A DNA stretch of 64,000 nucleotides from assembly GCA_023101725.1 (NCBI GenBank), contig JALJCO010003904.1:40001-104000 (forward strand). The letters run 5' to 3'. Origin of the DNA: Atherinomorus stipes (taxonomy: Eukaryota > Chordata > Actinopteri > Atheriniformes > Atherinidae). Every line of letters begins with the position of its first letter. Position 1 is the stretch's first letter. The notes beneath the pieces are model-generated. The model was given only the letters and a program-made list of their open reading frames with translations. It searched no databases and was not told where the DNA came from. The translations under genes were made by a program, and so were the position numbers. Shown here one piece after another: positions 1 through 13,491 of this stretch.

Positions 1-135
1 TACATCATCCATCCATCCATCCATTCATTCATTCATCCATCCATCCATTCATCCATCTATCATCCATCCATCCATGCATTCATTCATTCAATCATTCATT
101 CATTTATTCATTCATCCATCCTTCATTAATTCATT
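1..135. repeat. CATC/CATT tetranucleotide microsatellite
   Basis: Degenerate 4-bp repeat of catc and catt units running from the window edge to about base 135. About 40 bp of non-repeated sequence then separates it from the 10-bp array. It lies in what would be an srpk3 intron (minus-strand gene) or just beyond it. A similar but separate CATC array lies at 26746-27540. Confidence 0.9.
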
Positions 136-177
136 CTCTGTACAGTTAAGGGGCGCTGCAGCATCAGAGGCAGGTAC

Positions 178-3100
178 CTGGTGTGTACTTGTGTGTACTG
201 GTGTATTACTGGTGTGTACTAGGTATATTGGTGTGTACTGGTGTGTACTGGTGTGTACTAGTGTGTACTGGTGTGTACTGGTGTGTACTGGTATGTACCT
301 GGTGTGTACTGGTGTGTACCTGGTGTGTACTGGTGTGTACTGGTGTGTACTGGTGTGTACTGATATGTACCTGGTGTGTACTGGTGTGTACTGGTGTGTA
401 CCTGGTGTGTACTGGTGTGTACTGGTGTGTACTGGTGTGTACTGGTGTGTACTGGTGTGTACTGGTGTGTACTGGTGTGTACTGGTGTGTACTGGTGTGT
501 ACTGGTGTGTACTGGTATGTACCTGGTGTGTACTGGTGTGTACTGGTGTGTACTGGTGTATACTGGTGTGTTCTGGTATGTACCTGGTGTGTACTGGTGT
601 GTACTGGTGTGTACTGGTATGTACCTGGTGTGTACTTAGTGTATACTGGTGTGTTCTGGTATGTACCTGGTGTGTACTGGTGTGTGTAGTGTACACCTGT
701 GTGTACTGGTGTGTACTGGTATGTACCTGGTGGGAACTGGTGTGTACTGGTGTGTACTGGTATGTACCTGGTGTGACCTGGTGTGTACTGGTGTGTACAG
801 GCGTTGTAGTGTTTACTGGGGTGTACTGGTATGTACCTGGTGTGTACTGGTGTGTACTGGTGTGTACTGGTATGTACTGGTGTGTACTGGTGTGTACTGG
901 TATGTTCTGGTTGTACTGGTGTTTTAACGGTGTGTACTGGTATGTACCTGGTTTGTACTGGTGATGTACTGGTGTGTACTGATGTGTGGTGTTACTGGTG
1001 TCTCTGTTGATGATGGCCTGGTGTGTACTGGTATGTAGACCTGGTGTGACCTGGTGTGTACTGGTGTATAGCCTGGTATGTACCTGGTGTGACCTGGTGT
1101 GTAACTGGTGTGTACTGGTGTGTACCTGGTGTGTACTGTGTTTGTACCTGGTGTGTACCTGGTATGTACTGGTGTATACTGGTGTGTTGGTGTGTACTGG
1201 TATGTACCTGGTGTATATATATATGGTATATACTGGTGTGTACTGGTGTGTACTAGTATGTATACTGGTGTGTATCTGGTGTAATATGTGGTGTGTACTG
1301 GTGTGTACTGGTGTGTACCTGGTGTGTACTGGTGTGTACTGGTATGTACCTGGTGTGTACTGGTGTGTACTGGTATGTACCTGGTGTGTACTGGTGTGTA
1401 CTGGTATGTACCTGGTGTGTACTGGTGTGTACTGGTATGTACCTGGTGTGTACTGGTGTGTACTGGTATGTACCTGGTGTGTACTGGTATGTACCTGGTG
1501 TGTACTGGTGTGTACTGGTATGTACCTGGTGTGTACTGGTGTGTACCTGGTGTGTACTGGTGTGTACTGGTATGTACCTGGTGTGTACTGGTGTGTACTG
1601 GTGTGTACTGGCGTTGTAGTGTTTACTGGGGTGTACTGGTATGTACCTGGTGTGTACTGGTGTGTACCGGTGTGTACTGGTATGTACCTGGTGTGTACTG
1701 GTGTGTACTGGTATGTACCTGGTGTGTACTGGTATGTACCTGGTGTGACCTGGTGTGTACTGGTGTGTACAGGCGTTGTAGTGTTTACTGGGGTGTACTG
1801 GTATGTACCTGGTGTGTACTGGTGTGTACTGGTATGTACCTGGTGTGACCTGGTGTGTACTGGTGTGTACTGGTATGTACCTGGTGTGACCTGGTGTGTA
1901 CTGGTGTGTACTGGTGTGTACTGGCGTTGTAGTGTTTACTGGGGTGTACTGGTATGTACCTGGTGTGACCTGGTGTGTACTGGTGTGTACTGGTATGTAC
2001 CTGGTGTGTACTGGTATGTACCTGGTGTGTACTGGTATGTACCTGGTGTGTACTGGTGTGTACTGGTGTATACTGGTGTGTACTGGTGTATACTGGTGTA
2101 TACTGGTGTGTACTGGTATGTACCTGGTGTGTACTGGTGTGTACTGGTGTATACTGGTGTGTACTGGTGTATACTGGTGTATACTGGGGTGTACTGGTAT
2201 GTACCTGGTGTGTACTGGTGTGTACTGGTATGTACCTGGTGTGACCTGGTGTGTACTGGTGTGTACTGGTATGTACCTGGTGTGTACTGGTGTGTACCGG
2301 TGTGTACTGGTATGTACCTGGTGTGTACTGGTATGTACCTGGTGTGTACTGGTGTGTACTGGTGTATACTGGTGTGTACTGGTGTATACTGGTGTATACT
2401 GGTGTGTACTGGTATGTACCTGGTGTGTACTGGTGTGTACTGGTGTATACTGGTGTGTACTGGTGTATACTGGTGTATACTGGGGTGTACTGGTATGTAC
2501 CTGGTGTGTACCGGTGTGTACTGGTATGTACCTGGTGTGTACTGGTGTGTACTGGTGTATACTGGTGTTTACTGGTGTATACTGGTGTATACTGGTGTGT
2601 ACTGGTATGTACCTGGTGTGTACTGGTGTGTACCGGTGTGTACCGGTGTGTACTGGTGTATACTGGTATGTACCTGGTGTGTACTGGTGTGTACCGGTGT
2701 GTACTGGTGTGTACCGGTGTGTACTGGTGTATACTGGTATGTACCTGGTGTGTACTGGTGTGTACTGGTGTATACTGGTGTGTACTGGTGTATACTGGTG
2801 TATACTGGTGTGTACTGGTGTGTACTGGTGTGTACTGGTGTATACTGGTGTGTACTGGTGTGTGCTGGTGTGTACTGGTGTATACTGGTGTGTACTGGTG
2901 TGTACTGGTATGTACTGGTGTGTACTGGTGTATACTGGTGTGTACTGGTGTATACTGGTGTGTTCTGGTATGTACCTGGTGTGTACTGGTATGTACCTGG
3001 GTTATACTGGTGTGTACTGGTGTGTACTGGTGTATACTGGTGTGTACTGGTGTGTACTGGTGTGTACTGGTGTGTACTGGTATGTACCTGGTGTGTACTG

Positions 3101-6100
3101 GTGTGTACCGGTGTGTACTGGTGTATACTGGTATGTACCTGGTGTGTACTGGTGTGTACTGGTGTATACTGGTGTGTACTGGTGTATACTGGTGTGTACT
3201 GGTATGTACCTGGTGTGTACTGGTGTGTACCGGTGTGTACTGGTGTATACTGGTATGTACCTGGTGTGTACTGGTGTGTACCGGTGTGTACTGGTATGTA
3301 CCTGGTGTGTACTGGTGTGTACCGGTGTGTACTGGTGTATACTGGTATGTACCTGGTGTGTACTGGTGTGTACCTGGTGTCTACTAGTGTATACTGGTGT
3401 GTTCTGGTATGTACCTGGTGTGTACTGGTGTGTACCGGTGTTGTAGTGTACACCTGCGTGTACTGGTGTGTACTGGTATGTACCTGGTGTGCACTGGTTT
3501 GTACTGGTGCATACTGGTATGTACCTGGTGTGTACTGGTATGTACTCGGTGTGTACTAGTGTGTACCCGTGTTGTAGTGTATACTGGTGTGTACTGGTAT
3601 GTACCTGGTGTGACCTGGTGTGTACTGGTGTGTACTGGTATGTAACTGGTGTGTACTGGTGTGTACTGGTATGTACCTGGTGTGACCTGGTGTGTACTGG
3701 TGTGTACAGGCGTTGTAGTGTTTACTGGGGTGTACTGGTATGTACCTGGTGTGTACTGGTGTGTACTGGTATGTACCTGGTGTGTACTGGTGTGTACTGG
3801 TATGTACCTGGTGTGACCTGGTGTGTACTGGTGTGCACTGGTGTGTACTGGTATGTACCTGGTGTGTACTGGTGTGTACTGGTATGTACCTGGTGTGTAC
3901 TGGTGTGTACTGGTGTATACTGGTCTGTACTGGTGTATACTGGTGTGTACTGGTATGTACCTGGTGTGTACTGGTGTATACTGGTGTGTACTGGTGTATA
4001 CTGGTGTATACTGGTGTGTACTGGTATGTACCTGGTGTGTACTGGTATGTACCTGGTGTGACCTGGTGTGTACTGGTATGTACCTGGTGTGTACTGGTGT
4101 GTACTGGTGTATACTGGTGTGTACTGGTATGTACCTGGTGTGTACTGGTGTGTACTGGTGTGTACCTGGTGTGTACTGGTGTGTACTGGTATGTACCTGG
4201 TGTGCACTGGTGTGTACTGGTATGTACCTGGTGTGTACTGGTATGTACCTGGTGTGTACTGGTGTGTACTGGTATGTACTGGTGTGTACTGGTGTGTACT
4301 GGTGTGTACTGGTGTGTACTGGTATGTACCTGGTGTGTACTGGTGTGTACTGGTGTGTACTGGGTTGTAGTGTTTACTGGGGTGTACTGGTATGTACCTG
4401 GTGTGTACTGGTGTGTACCGGTGTGTATGGTTGTATGGTGTGTATGGTGTGTACTGGTATGTACCTGGTGTGTACTGGTATGTACCTGGTGTGACCTGGT
4501 GTGTACTGGTGTGTAAGGCGTTGTAGTGTGTATGGGGTGTACTGGTATGTACCTGGTGTGTACTGGTGTGTACTGGTATGTACCTGGTGTGTCCTGGTGT
4601 GTACTGGTGTGTACTGGTGTGTACCTGGTGTGACCTGGTGTGTACTGGTGTGTACTGGTGTGTACTGGTGTTCTTGTGTGTTTACTGGTGTGTATGGTAT
4701 GTACTGGTGTGACCTGGTGTGTACTGGTGTGTACTGGTATGTACCTGGTGTGTACTGGTGTGTACTGGTCTGTACCTGGTGTGACCTGGTGTGTACTGGT
4801 ATGTACCTGGTGTGTACTGGTGTGTACTGGTGTATACTGGTGTGTACTGGTGTATACTTGTGTATACTGGTGTGTACTGGTATGTACCTGGTGTGTACTG
4901 GTGTATACTGGTGTATACTGGTGTGTACTGGTGTGTACTGGTATGTACCTGGTGTGTACTGGTGTATACTGGTGTGTACTGGTGTATACTGGTGTGTACT
5001 GGTGTGTACCTGGTGTGTACTGGTGTGTACTGGTGTGTACTGGTGTGTACTGGTGTGTACTGGTATGTACCTGGTGTGTACTGGGGTGTACTGGTATGTA
5101 CCTGGTGTGTACTGGTGTGTACTGGTGTATACTGGTATGTACCTGGTGTGTACTGGTGTGTGGGTGTGTACTGGTGTGTACTGGTGTGTACTGGTGTGTA
5201 CTGGTGTATACTGGTGTGTACTGGTGTGTACTGGTGTGTACTGGTATGTACTGGGGTGTACTGGTATGTACCTGGTGTGACCTGGTGTGTACTGGTATGT
5301 ACTGGTATGTACCTGGTGTGTACTGGGGTGTACTGGTGTGTACTGGTATGTACCTGGTGTGACCTGGTGTGTACTGGTGTGTACTGGTATGTACCTGGTG
5401 TGTACTGGGGTGTACCGGTGTTTACTGGTGTGTACTGGGGTGTACTGGGGTGTACTGGTGTGTACTGGTATGTACCTGGTGTGACCTGGTGTGTACTGGT
5501 GTGTACTGGGGTGTACTGGGGTGTACTGGTATGTACCTGGTGTGACCTGGTGTGTACTGGGGTGTACTGGTGTGTACTGGTATGTACCTGGTGTATACTG
5601 GGGTGTACTGGTGTGACCTGGTGTGTACTGGTGTGTACTGGTATGTACTGGTGTATACTGGTGTGTACTGGTGTGTACTGGTGTATACTGGTATGTACCT
5701 GGTGTATACTGGGGTGTACTGGTGTGACCTGGTGTGTACTGGTGTATACTGGTGTGTACTGGTGTGTACTGGTGTGTACTGGTATGTACCTGGTGTATAC
5801 TGGGGTGTACTGGTGTGTCCTGGTGTGTACTGGTGTGTACTGGTGTGTACTGGTGTGTACTGGTGTGTACTGGTGTGTACTGGTGTGTACTGGTGTGTAC
5901 TGGTGTGTACTGGGTATGTACCTGGTGTGTACTGGTGTGTACTGGTGTGTACTGGTGTATACTGGTGTGTACTGGTGTGTACTGGTGTGTACTGGTGTGT
6001 ACTGGTGTGTACTGGTGTGTACTGGTGTGTACTGGTGTGTACTGGTGTGTACTGGTGTGTACTGGTGTGTACTGGTGTGTACTGGTGTGTACTGGTATGT

Positions 6101-8660
6101 ACCTGGTGTGTACTGGTGTGTACTGGTATGTACTGGTGTGTACTGGTATGTACCTGGTGTGACTGGTGTGTACTGGTGTGTACAGGTGTTGTAGTGTGTA
6201 CTGGTGTGTACTGGTATGTACCTGGTGTGTACTGGTGTGTACTGGTGTGTACTGGTGTGACCTGGTGTGTACTGGTGTGTACTGGTATGTACTGGTGTGT
6301 ACTGGTGTGTACTGGTGTGTACTGGTATGTACTGGTGTGTACTGGTGTGTACTGGTGTGTACTGAGTTGTAGTGTGTACTGGTGTGTATGGTGTGTATGG
6401 TGTGTACTGGTGTGTACTGGTATGTACCTGGTGTGTACCTGGTGTGTACTGGTGTGTACTGGTGTGTACTGGTGTGTACTGGTGTGTACTGGTGTGTACT
6501 GGTATGTACCTGGTGTGTACTGGTGTGTACCTGGTGTGTACTGGTGTGTACTGGTGTATACTGGTGTGTACTGGTGTATACTGGTGTATACTGGTGTGTA
6601 CTGGTATGTACCTGGTGTGTACTGGTGTGTACTGGTATGTACTGGTGTGACTGGTGTGTACCTGGTGTGTACTGGTATGTACCTGGTGTGTACTGGTGTG
6701 TACTGGTGTGTACTGGTGTGTACTGGTGTGTACTGGTGTGTACTGGTGTGTACTGGTGTGTACTGGTGTATACTGGTGTGTACTGGTGTATACTGGTGTA
6801 TACTGGTGTGTACTGGTGTGTATGGTGTGTACTGGTGTGTACTGGTGTATACTGGTGTGTACTGGTGTATACTGGTGTATACTGGTGTGTACTGGTATGT
6901 ACCTGGTGTGTACTGGTGTATACTGGTATGTACTGGTGTGTACTGGTGTGTACTGGTGTGTACTGGTGTATACTGGTGTGTACTGGTGTATACTGGTGTG
7001 TACTGGTGTGTACTGGTGTGTACTGGTGTGTACTGGTGTGTACTGGTGTGTACTGGTGTGTACTGGTGTGTACTGGTGTGTACTGGTGTGTACTGGTGTG
7101 TACTGGTGTGTACTGGTGTGTACTGGTATGTACTGGTGTGTATGGTGTGTACTGGTGGTGTATGTGTGTATGGTGTTATGTGTTACTGGTGTGTACTGGT
7201 GTGTACTGATGTGTACTGGTGTATACTGGTGTGTACTGGTGTGTACTGGTGTATACTGGTGTGTACTGATGTGTACTGGTGTGTACTGGTGTGTACTGGT
7301 GTGTACTGGTGTGTACTGGTGTATACTGGTGTGTACTGGTGTGTACTGGTGTGTACTGGTGTATACTGGTGTGTACTGATGTGTGCTGGTGTGTACTGGT
7401 GTATACTGGTGTGTACTGGTGTGTACTGGTGTGTACTGGTGTGTACTGGTGTGTACTGGTGTATACTGGTGTGTACTGGTGTATACTGATGTGTACTGGT
7501 GTGTACTGGTGTGTACTGGTGTGTACTGGTGTGTACTGGTGTGTACTGGTGTGTACTGGTGTGTACTGGTGTGTACTGGTGTGTACTGGTGTATACTGGT
7601 GTGTACTGGTGTATACTGGTGTGTACTGGTGTGTACTGGTGTATACTGGTGTGTACTGGTGTGTACTGGTGTGTACTGGTATGTACTGGTGTGTACTGGT
7701 GTGTACTGGTGTGTACTGGTGTATACTGGTCTGTACTGGTGTATACTGGTGTGTACTGGTGTGTACTGGTGTGTACTGGTGTGTACTGGTGTGTACTGGT
7801 GTGTACTGGTGTGTACTGGTGTGTACTGGTGTGTATGGTGTATACTGGTGTGTACTGGTGTATACTGGTGTGTACTGGTGTGTACTGGTGTGTACTGGTG
7901 TGTACTGGTGTGTACTGGTGTGTACTGGTGTGTACTGGTGTGTACTGGTGTGTACTGGTGTATACTGGTGTATACTGGTGTGTACTGGTGTGTACTGGTG
8001 TGTACTGGTGTGTACTGGTGTATACTGATGTGTACTGGTGTATACTGGTGTGTACTGGTGTGTACTGGTGTGTACTGGTGTGTACTGGTGTATACTGGTG
8101 TGTACTGGTGTATACTGGTGTGTACTGGTGTATACTGGTGTGTACTGGTGTGTACTGGTGTATACTGATGTGTACTGGTGTATACTGGTGTATACTGGTG
8201 TGTACTGGTGTGTACTGGTGTGTACTGGTGTGTACTGGTGTGTACTGTGTATACTGGTGTGTACTGGTGTGTACTGGTGTGTACTGGTGTGTACTGGTGT
8301 GTACTGGTGTATACTGGTGTATACTGGTGTGTACTGGTGTGTACTGGTGTGTACTGGTGTGTACTGGTGTGTACTGGTGTGTACTGGTGTATACTGGTGT
8401 GTACTGGTGTATACTGGTGTGTACTGGTGTGTACTGGTGTGTACTGGTGTGTACTGGTGTGTACTGGTGTGTACTGGTGTATACTGGTGTGTACTGGTGT
8501 GTACTGGTGTATACTGGTGTGTACTGGTGTGTACTGGTGTGTACTGGTGTATACTGGTGTGTACTGATGTGTGCTGGTGTGTACTGGTGTGTACTGGTGT
8601 ATACTGGTGTGTACTGGTGTGTACTGGTGTGTACTGGTGTATACTGGTGTGTACTGGTGT
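178..8660. repeat. 10-bp minisatellite (tggtgtgtac), about 8.5 kb
   Basis: Head-to-tail array of the decamer tggtgtgtac, with common variants tggtgtatac, tggtatgtac and an 11-bp form with an extra c (tggtatgtacc). The left part (to about 5.5 kb) is rich in the tggtatgtacc form and in gacctgg interruptions. The right part (about 7.2-8.66 kb) is nearly pure 10-mers. Because 10 is not a multiple of 3 and the unit makes few stop codons, long open frames appear on both strands (for example a GVYWCVLVCT period on plus and HTSTHQYTPV on minus). These are not genes. The array fills the srpk3 intron after the exon at 8670-8718 and stops 9 bp beyond that exon's end. Confidence 0.95.
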
Positions 8661-8669
8661 GGCACTCAC

Positions 8670-8718
8670 AGCTGGCGTCTTCATCATCCAGCTGCAGACC
8701 CTCCTCTTCCTCCATCCT
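8670..8718 (-). CDS. srpk3: srpk3 exon, acidic spacer segment (partial gene)
   Basis: Candidate 49-nt exon of the minus-strand SR-protein kinase gene. The acceptor is tgtttgtgttcag before 8718 and the donor is gct|gtgagtg after 8670, close to consensus. It encodes RMEEEEGLQLDDEDAS, starting in phase 0 and ending in phase 1. In the SRPK family the stretch after the lysine-rich helix of the kinase insert runs into an acidic segment. The residues after DIQ here (RME...EDAS) align with what I recall of SRPK3 (RLEAMEAA...EDSS) and with the QLDDED of SRPK2. The insert spacer is not catalytic; in the family it governs localisation. The next exon should resume the C-lobe of the kinase and lies beyond the left edge. 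The adjoining intron is the 10-bp array. Confidence 0.6.
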
Positions 8719-8832
8719 CTGAACACAAACATTTAACGGCGCTTTACTTCATCACTACATCATCATGGAAGTACTGCAGTATTACCCGGTCTGTGACTGA
8801 TGTTACTGTAAAGTGAGGTGCAGTACTCCGCT

Positions 8833-8833
<1 letters not shown>

Positions 8834-8872
<39 letters not shown>
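8834..8872. repeat. (TAG)13 trinucleotide microsatellite
   Basis: Thirteen perfect tag units on the plus strand. On the srpk3 strand this is (CTA)13, starting 12 bp past the end of the preceding exon. If transcribed without splicing it would read as poly-leucine. It fills the position where the 5' part of a 166-bp intron should be. Confidence 0.95.
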
Positions 8873-8874
<2 letters not shown>

Positions 8875-8884
8875 TCGGTGCCCC

Positions 8885-8976
8885 CTGTATGTCCAGCAGC
8901 CGCTCTTCCAGCAGCTGCTGCTGACGCTTGGCTTTCCGTTTCAGCTTCTTCTTCTTGTTCTTCGACATCTTCCCCC
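8885..8976 (-). CDS. srpk3: srpk3 exon, lysine-rich start of the kinase insert
   Basis: Encodes GKMSKNKKKKLKRKAKRQQQ followed by LLEERLLDIQ. This matches the conserved start of the SRPK kinase-insert spacer (G-K-[IL]-S-K-N-K-[KR]-K-K) and is closest to SRPK3, whose segment ends LLEERLRDLQ. The acceptor is cttcctcttccag before 8976. Two oddities are seen directly. First, five G bases precede AAG-ATG, so the exon reads in frame only if entered in phase 1 (from the exon ending at 30089), not in phase 0 (from the microexon at 29851-29876). Second, the expected end after DIQ (cag|ggggca) has no GT donor. A weak in-phase GT (aca|gtaaca, about 8797) would add about 29 codons including poly-Leu. Either base errors in the assembly or real damage could explain both. 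The exon identity is secure; the ends are not. Confidence 0.8.
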
Positions 8977-11900
8977 CTGGAAGAGGAAGGGTTAATAAAT
9001 ATCTTTGTTTGAGGAAGATGATGGAAATATCTGTTCAGTCTTCCTCTGATCCGTTTGGACTTTGAGGATGACGGAGGATGAAGTCCTGGATCAGGTTCAG
9101 GTCTACAAGCCGACTGGATGTGACAACTTTGTAGAAACCGTCTGGTTTGTTCCAGTGGTGTAGTCTATGTGATACGCAGGTATACTGGTTTGTTCCAGTG
9201 GTGTAGTCTTGTGATACGAGGTTACTGGTTTGTTCAGTGGTGTAGTCTATGTGATACGCAGGTATACTGGTTTGTTAGTGGTGTAGTCTATGTGATACCA
9301 GGTATACTGGTTTGTTCCAGTGGTGTAGTCTATGTGATACGCAGGTATACTGGTTTGTTAGTGGTGTAGTCTTGTGATACGCAGGTATACTGGTTTGTTC
9401 CAGTGGTGTAGTCTATGTGATACGGCAGGTATACTGGTTTGTTCCAGTGGTGTAGTCTATGTGATACGCAGGTATACTGGTTTGTTCCAGTGGTGTAGTC
9501 TATGTGATACGCAGGTATACTGGTTTGTTCCAGTGGTGTAGTCTATGTGATACGCAGGTATACTGGTTTGTTCCAGTGGTGTAGTCTATGTGATACGGTG
9601 TATACTGGTTTGTTCAGTGGTGTAGTCTATGTGATACGCAGGTATACTGGTTTGTTCCAGTGGTGTAGTCTATGTGATACGCAGGTATACTGGTTTGTTA
9701 GTGGTGTAGTTATGTGTGGGTTTGGTTTGTTAGTGGTGTAGTCTATGTGATACGAGGTATACTGGTTTGTTCAGTGGTGTAGTCTATGTGATCGCAGGTA
9801 TACTGGTTTGTTCAGTGGTGTAGTCTATGTGATACGCAGGTATACTGGTTTGTTCCAGTGGTGTAGTCTATGTGATACGCAGGTATACTGGTTTGTTCCA
9901 GTGGTGTAGTCTATGTGATACGCAGGTATACTGGTTTGTTCCAGTGGTGTAGTCTATGTGATACGCAGGTATACTGGTTTGTTCCAGTGGTGTAGTCTAT
10001 GTGATACGCAGGTATACTGGTTTGTTCCAGTGGTGTAGTCTATGTGATACGCAGGTATACTGGTTTGTTCCAGTGGTGTAGTCTATGTGATACGCAGGTA
10101 TACTGGTTTGTTCCAGTGGTGTAGTCTATGTGATACGCAGGTATACTGGTTTGTTCCAGCGGTGTAGTCTATGTGATACGCAGGTATACTGGTTTGTTCC
10201 AGTGGTGTAGTCTATGTGATACGCAGGTATACTGGTTTGTTCCAGTGGTGTAGTCTATGTGATACGCAGGTATACTGGTTTGTTCCAGTGGTGTAGTCTA
10301 TGTGATACGCAGGTATACTGGTTTGTTCCAGTGGTGTAGTCTATGTGATACGCAGGTATACTGGTTTGTTCCAGGGTGTAGTCTATGTGATACGCAGGTA
10401 TACTGGTTTGTTCCAGTGGTGTAGTCTATGTGATACGCAGGTATACTGGTTTGTTCCAGTGGTGTAGTCTATGTGATACGCAGGTATACTGGTTTGTTCC
10501 AGTGGTGTAGTCTATGTGATACGCAGGTATACTGGTTTGTTCCAGTGGTGTAGTCTATGTGATGCGCAGGTATACTGGTTTGTTCCAGTGGTGTAGTCTA
10601 TGTGATACGCAGGTATACTGGTTTGTTCCAGTGGTGTAGTCTATGTGATACGCAGGTATACTGGTTTGTTCCAGTGGTGTAGTCTATGTGATACGCAGGT
10701 ATACTGGTTTGTTCCAGCGGTGTAGTCTATGTGATACGCAGGTATACTGGTTTGTTCCAGTGGTGTAGTCTATGTGATACGCAGGTAAACTGGTTTGTTC
10801 CAGCGGTGTAGTCTATGTGATACGCAGGTATACTGGTTTGTTCCAGCGGTGTAGTCTATGTGATACGCAGGTATACTGGTTTGTTCCAGTGGTGTAGTCT
10901 ATGTGATACGCAGGTATACTGGTTTGTTCCAGTGGTGTAGTCTATGTGATACGCAGGTATACTGGTTTGTTCCAGTGGTGTAGTCTATGTGATACGCAGG
11001 TATACTGGTTTGTTCCAGTGGTGTAGTCTATGTGATACGCAGGTATACTGGTTTGTTCCAGTGGTGTAGTCTATGTGATACGCAGGTATACTGGTTTGTT
11101 CCAGCGGTGTAGTCTATGTGATACGCAGGTATACTGGTTTGTTCCAGTGGTGTAGTCTATGTGATACGCAGGTATACTGGTTTGTTCCAGTGGTGTAGTC
11201 TATGTGATACGCAGGTATACTGGTTTGTTCCAGTGGTGTAGTCTATGTGATACGCAGGTATACTGGTTTGTTCCAGTGGTGTAGTCTATGTGATACGCAG
11301 GTATACTGGTTTGTTCCAGCGGTGTAGTCTATGTGATACGCAGGTATACTGGTTTGTTCCAGTGGTGTAGTCTATGTGATACGCAGGTATACTGGTTTGT
11401 TCCAGTGGTGTAGTCTATGTGATACGCAGGTATACTGGTTTGTTCCACTGGTGTAGTCTATGTGATACGCAGGTATACTGGTTTGTTCCAGTGGTGTAGT
11501 CTATGTGATACGCAGGTATACTGGTTTGTTCCAGCGGTGTAGTCTATGTGATGCGCAGGTATACTGGTTTGTTCCAGCGGTGTAGTCTATGTGATACGCA
11601 GGTATACTGGTTTGTTCCAGTGGTGTAGTCTATGTGATACGCAGGTATACTGGTTTGTTCCAGTGGTGTAGTCTATGTGATACGCAGGTATACTGGTTTG
11701 TTCCAGTGGTGTAGTCTATGTGATACGCAGGTATACTGGTTTGTTCCAGTGGTGTAGTCTATGTGATGCGCAGGTATACTGGTTTGTTCCAGTGGTGTAG
11801 TCTATGTGATACGCAGGTATACTGGTTTGTTCCAGTAGTGTAGTCTATGTGATACGCAGGTATACTGGTTTGTTCCAGTGGTGTAGTCTATGTGATACGC

Positions 11901-13260
11901 AGGTATACTGGTTTGTTCCAGTGGTGTAGTCTATGTGATACGCAGGTATACTGGTTTGTTCCAGTGGTGTAGTCTATGTGATACGCAGGTATACTGGTTT
12001 GTTCCAGTGGTGTAGTCTATGTGATACGCAGGTATACTGGTTTGTTCCAGTGGTGTAGTCTATGTGATACGCAGGTATACTGGTTTGTTCCAGTGGTGTA
12101 GTCTATGTGATACGCAGGTATACTGGTTTGTTCCAGTGGTGTAGTCTATGTGATACGCAGGTATACTGGTTTGTTCCAGTGGTGTAGTCTATGTGATACG
12201 CAGGTATACTGGTTTGTTCCAGTGGTGTAGTCTATGTGATACGCAGGTATACTGGTTTGTTAGTGGTGTAGTCTATGTGTGAGGTATCTGGTTTGTTAGG
12301 GTGTAGTCTATGTGATACGCAGGTATACTGGTTTGTTCCAGTGGTGTAGTCTATGTGATACGCAGGTATACTGGTTTGTTCCAGTGGTGTAGTCTATGTG
12401 ATACGCAGGTATACTGGTTTGTTCCAGTGGTGTAGTCTATGTGATACGAGGTTATGGTTTGTTAGTGGTGTGTTTGTGTGAGGTTCTGGTTTGTTAGTGG
12501 TGTAGTCTTGTGATGAGGTTCTGGTTTGTTGTGGGTGGTGGGTATACTGGTTTGTCCCAGTGGTGTAGTCTATGTGATACGCAGGTATACTGGTTTGTTC
12601 CAGTGGTGTAGTCTATGTGATACGCAGGTATACTGGTTTGTTCCAGTGGTGTAGTCTATGTGATACGCAGGTATACTGGTTTGTTCCAGTGGTGTAGTCT
12701 ATGTGATACGCAGGTATACTGGTTTGTTCCAGTGGTGTAGTCTATGTGATACGCAGGTATACTGGTTTGTTCCAGTGGTGTAGTCTATGTGATACGCAGG
12801 TATACTGGTTTGTTCCAGTGGTGTAGTCTATGTGATACGCAGGTATACTGGTTTGTTCCAGTGGTGTAGTCTATGTGATACGCAGGTATACTGGTTTGTT
12901 CCAGTGGTGTAGTCTATGTGATACGCAGGTATACTGGTTTGTTCCAGTGGTGTAGTCTATGTGATACGCAGGTATACTGGTTTGTTCCAGTGGTGTAGTC
13001 TATGTGATACGCAGGTATACTGGTTTGTTCCAGTGGTGTAGTCTATGTGATACGCAGGTATACTGGTTTGTTCCAGTGGTGTAGTCTATGTGATACGCAG
13101 GTATACTGGTTTGTTCCAGTGGTGTAGTCTATGTGATACGCAGGTATACTGGTTTGTTCCAGTGGTGTAGTCTATGTGATACGCAGGTATTGCGTATCCA
13201 TAGTACACCACTGGTTTGTTAGTGGTGTAGTCTATGTGATAGCAGGTATCTGGTTTGTTC

Positions 13261-13491
13261 AGTGGTGTAGTCTATGTGATACGCAGGTATACGGCGTATC
13301 ACATAGACTACACCACTGGTTTGTTAGCGGTGTAGTCTATGTGATACGCGGGTATACGGCGTATCACATAGACTACACCACTGGTTTGTTCCAGTGGTGT
13401 AGTCTATGTGATACGCAGGTATACTGGTTTGTTCCAGCGGTGTAGTCTATGTGATACGGGGTACGGCGTATCACATAGACTACACCACTGG
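13261..13491. repeat. Inverted 43-bp monomers (hairpin cluster 1)
   Basis: Here part of a monomer is followed by its own reverse complement. In the clearest case the arm 13261-13284 (agtggtgtagtctatgtgat then acgc) is perfectly complementary to 13294-13317 with a 9-nt loop, aggtatacg. Two more such inversions follow, near 13329-13381 and 13438-13491. The join gtatacggcgtatc is the same each time. Confidence 0.92.

Noticed and set aside
4682..8665. A 1,300-codon minus-strand open frame of HTSTHQYTPV repeats
   Set aside because: It is the 10-bp satellite read in a stop-free frame; all three frames on both strands show similar periodic peptides, and there is no start context or exon logic.
8818..9012. 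Plus-strand poly-valine frame near 8.82 kb
   Set aside because: Antisense to the srpk3 exon and its TAG microsatellite.
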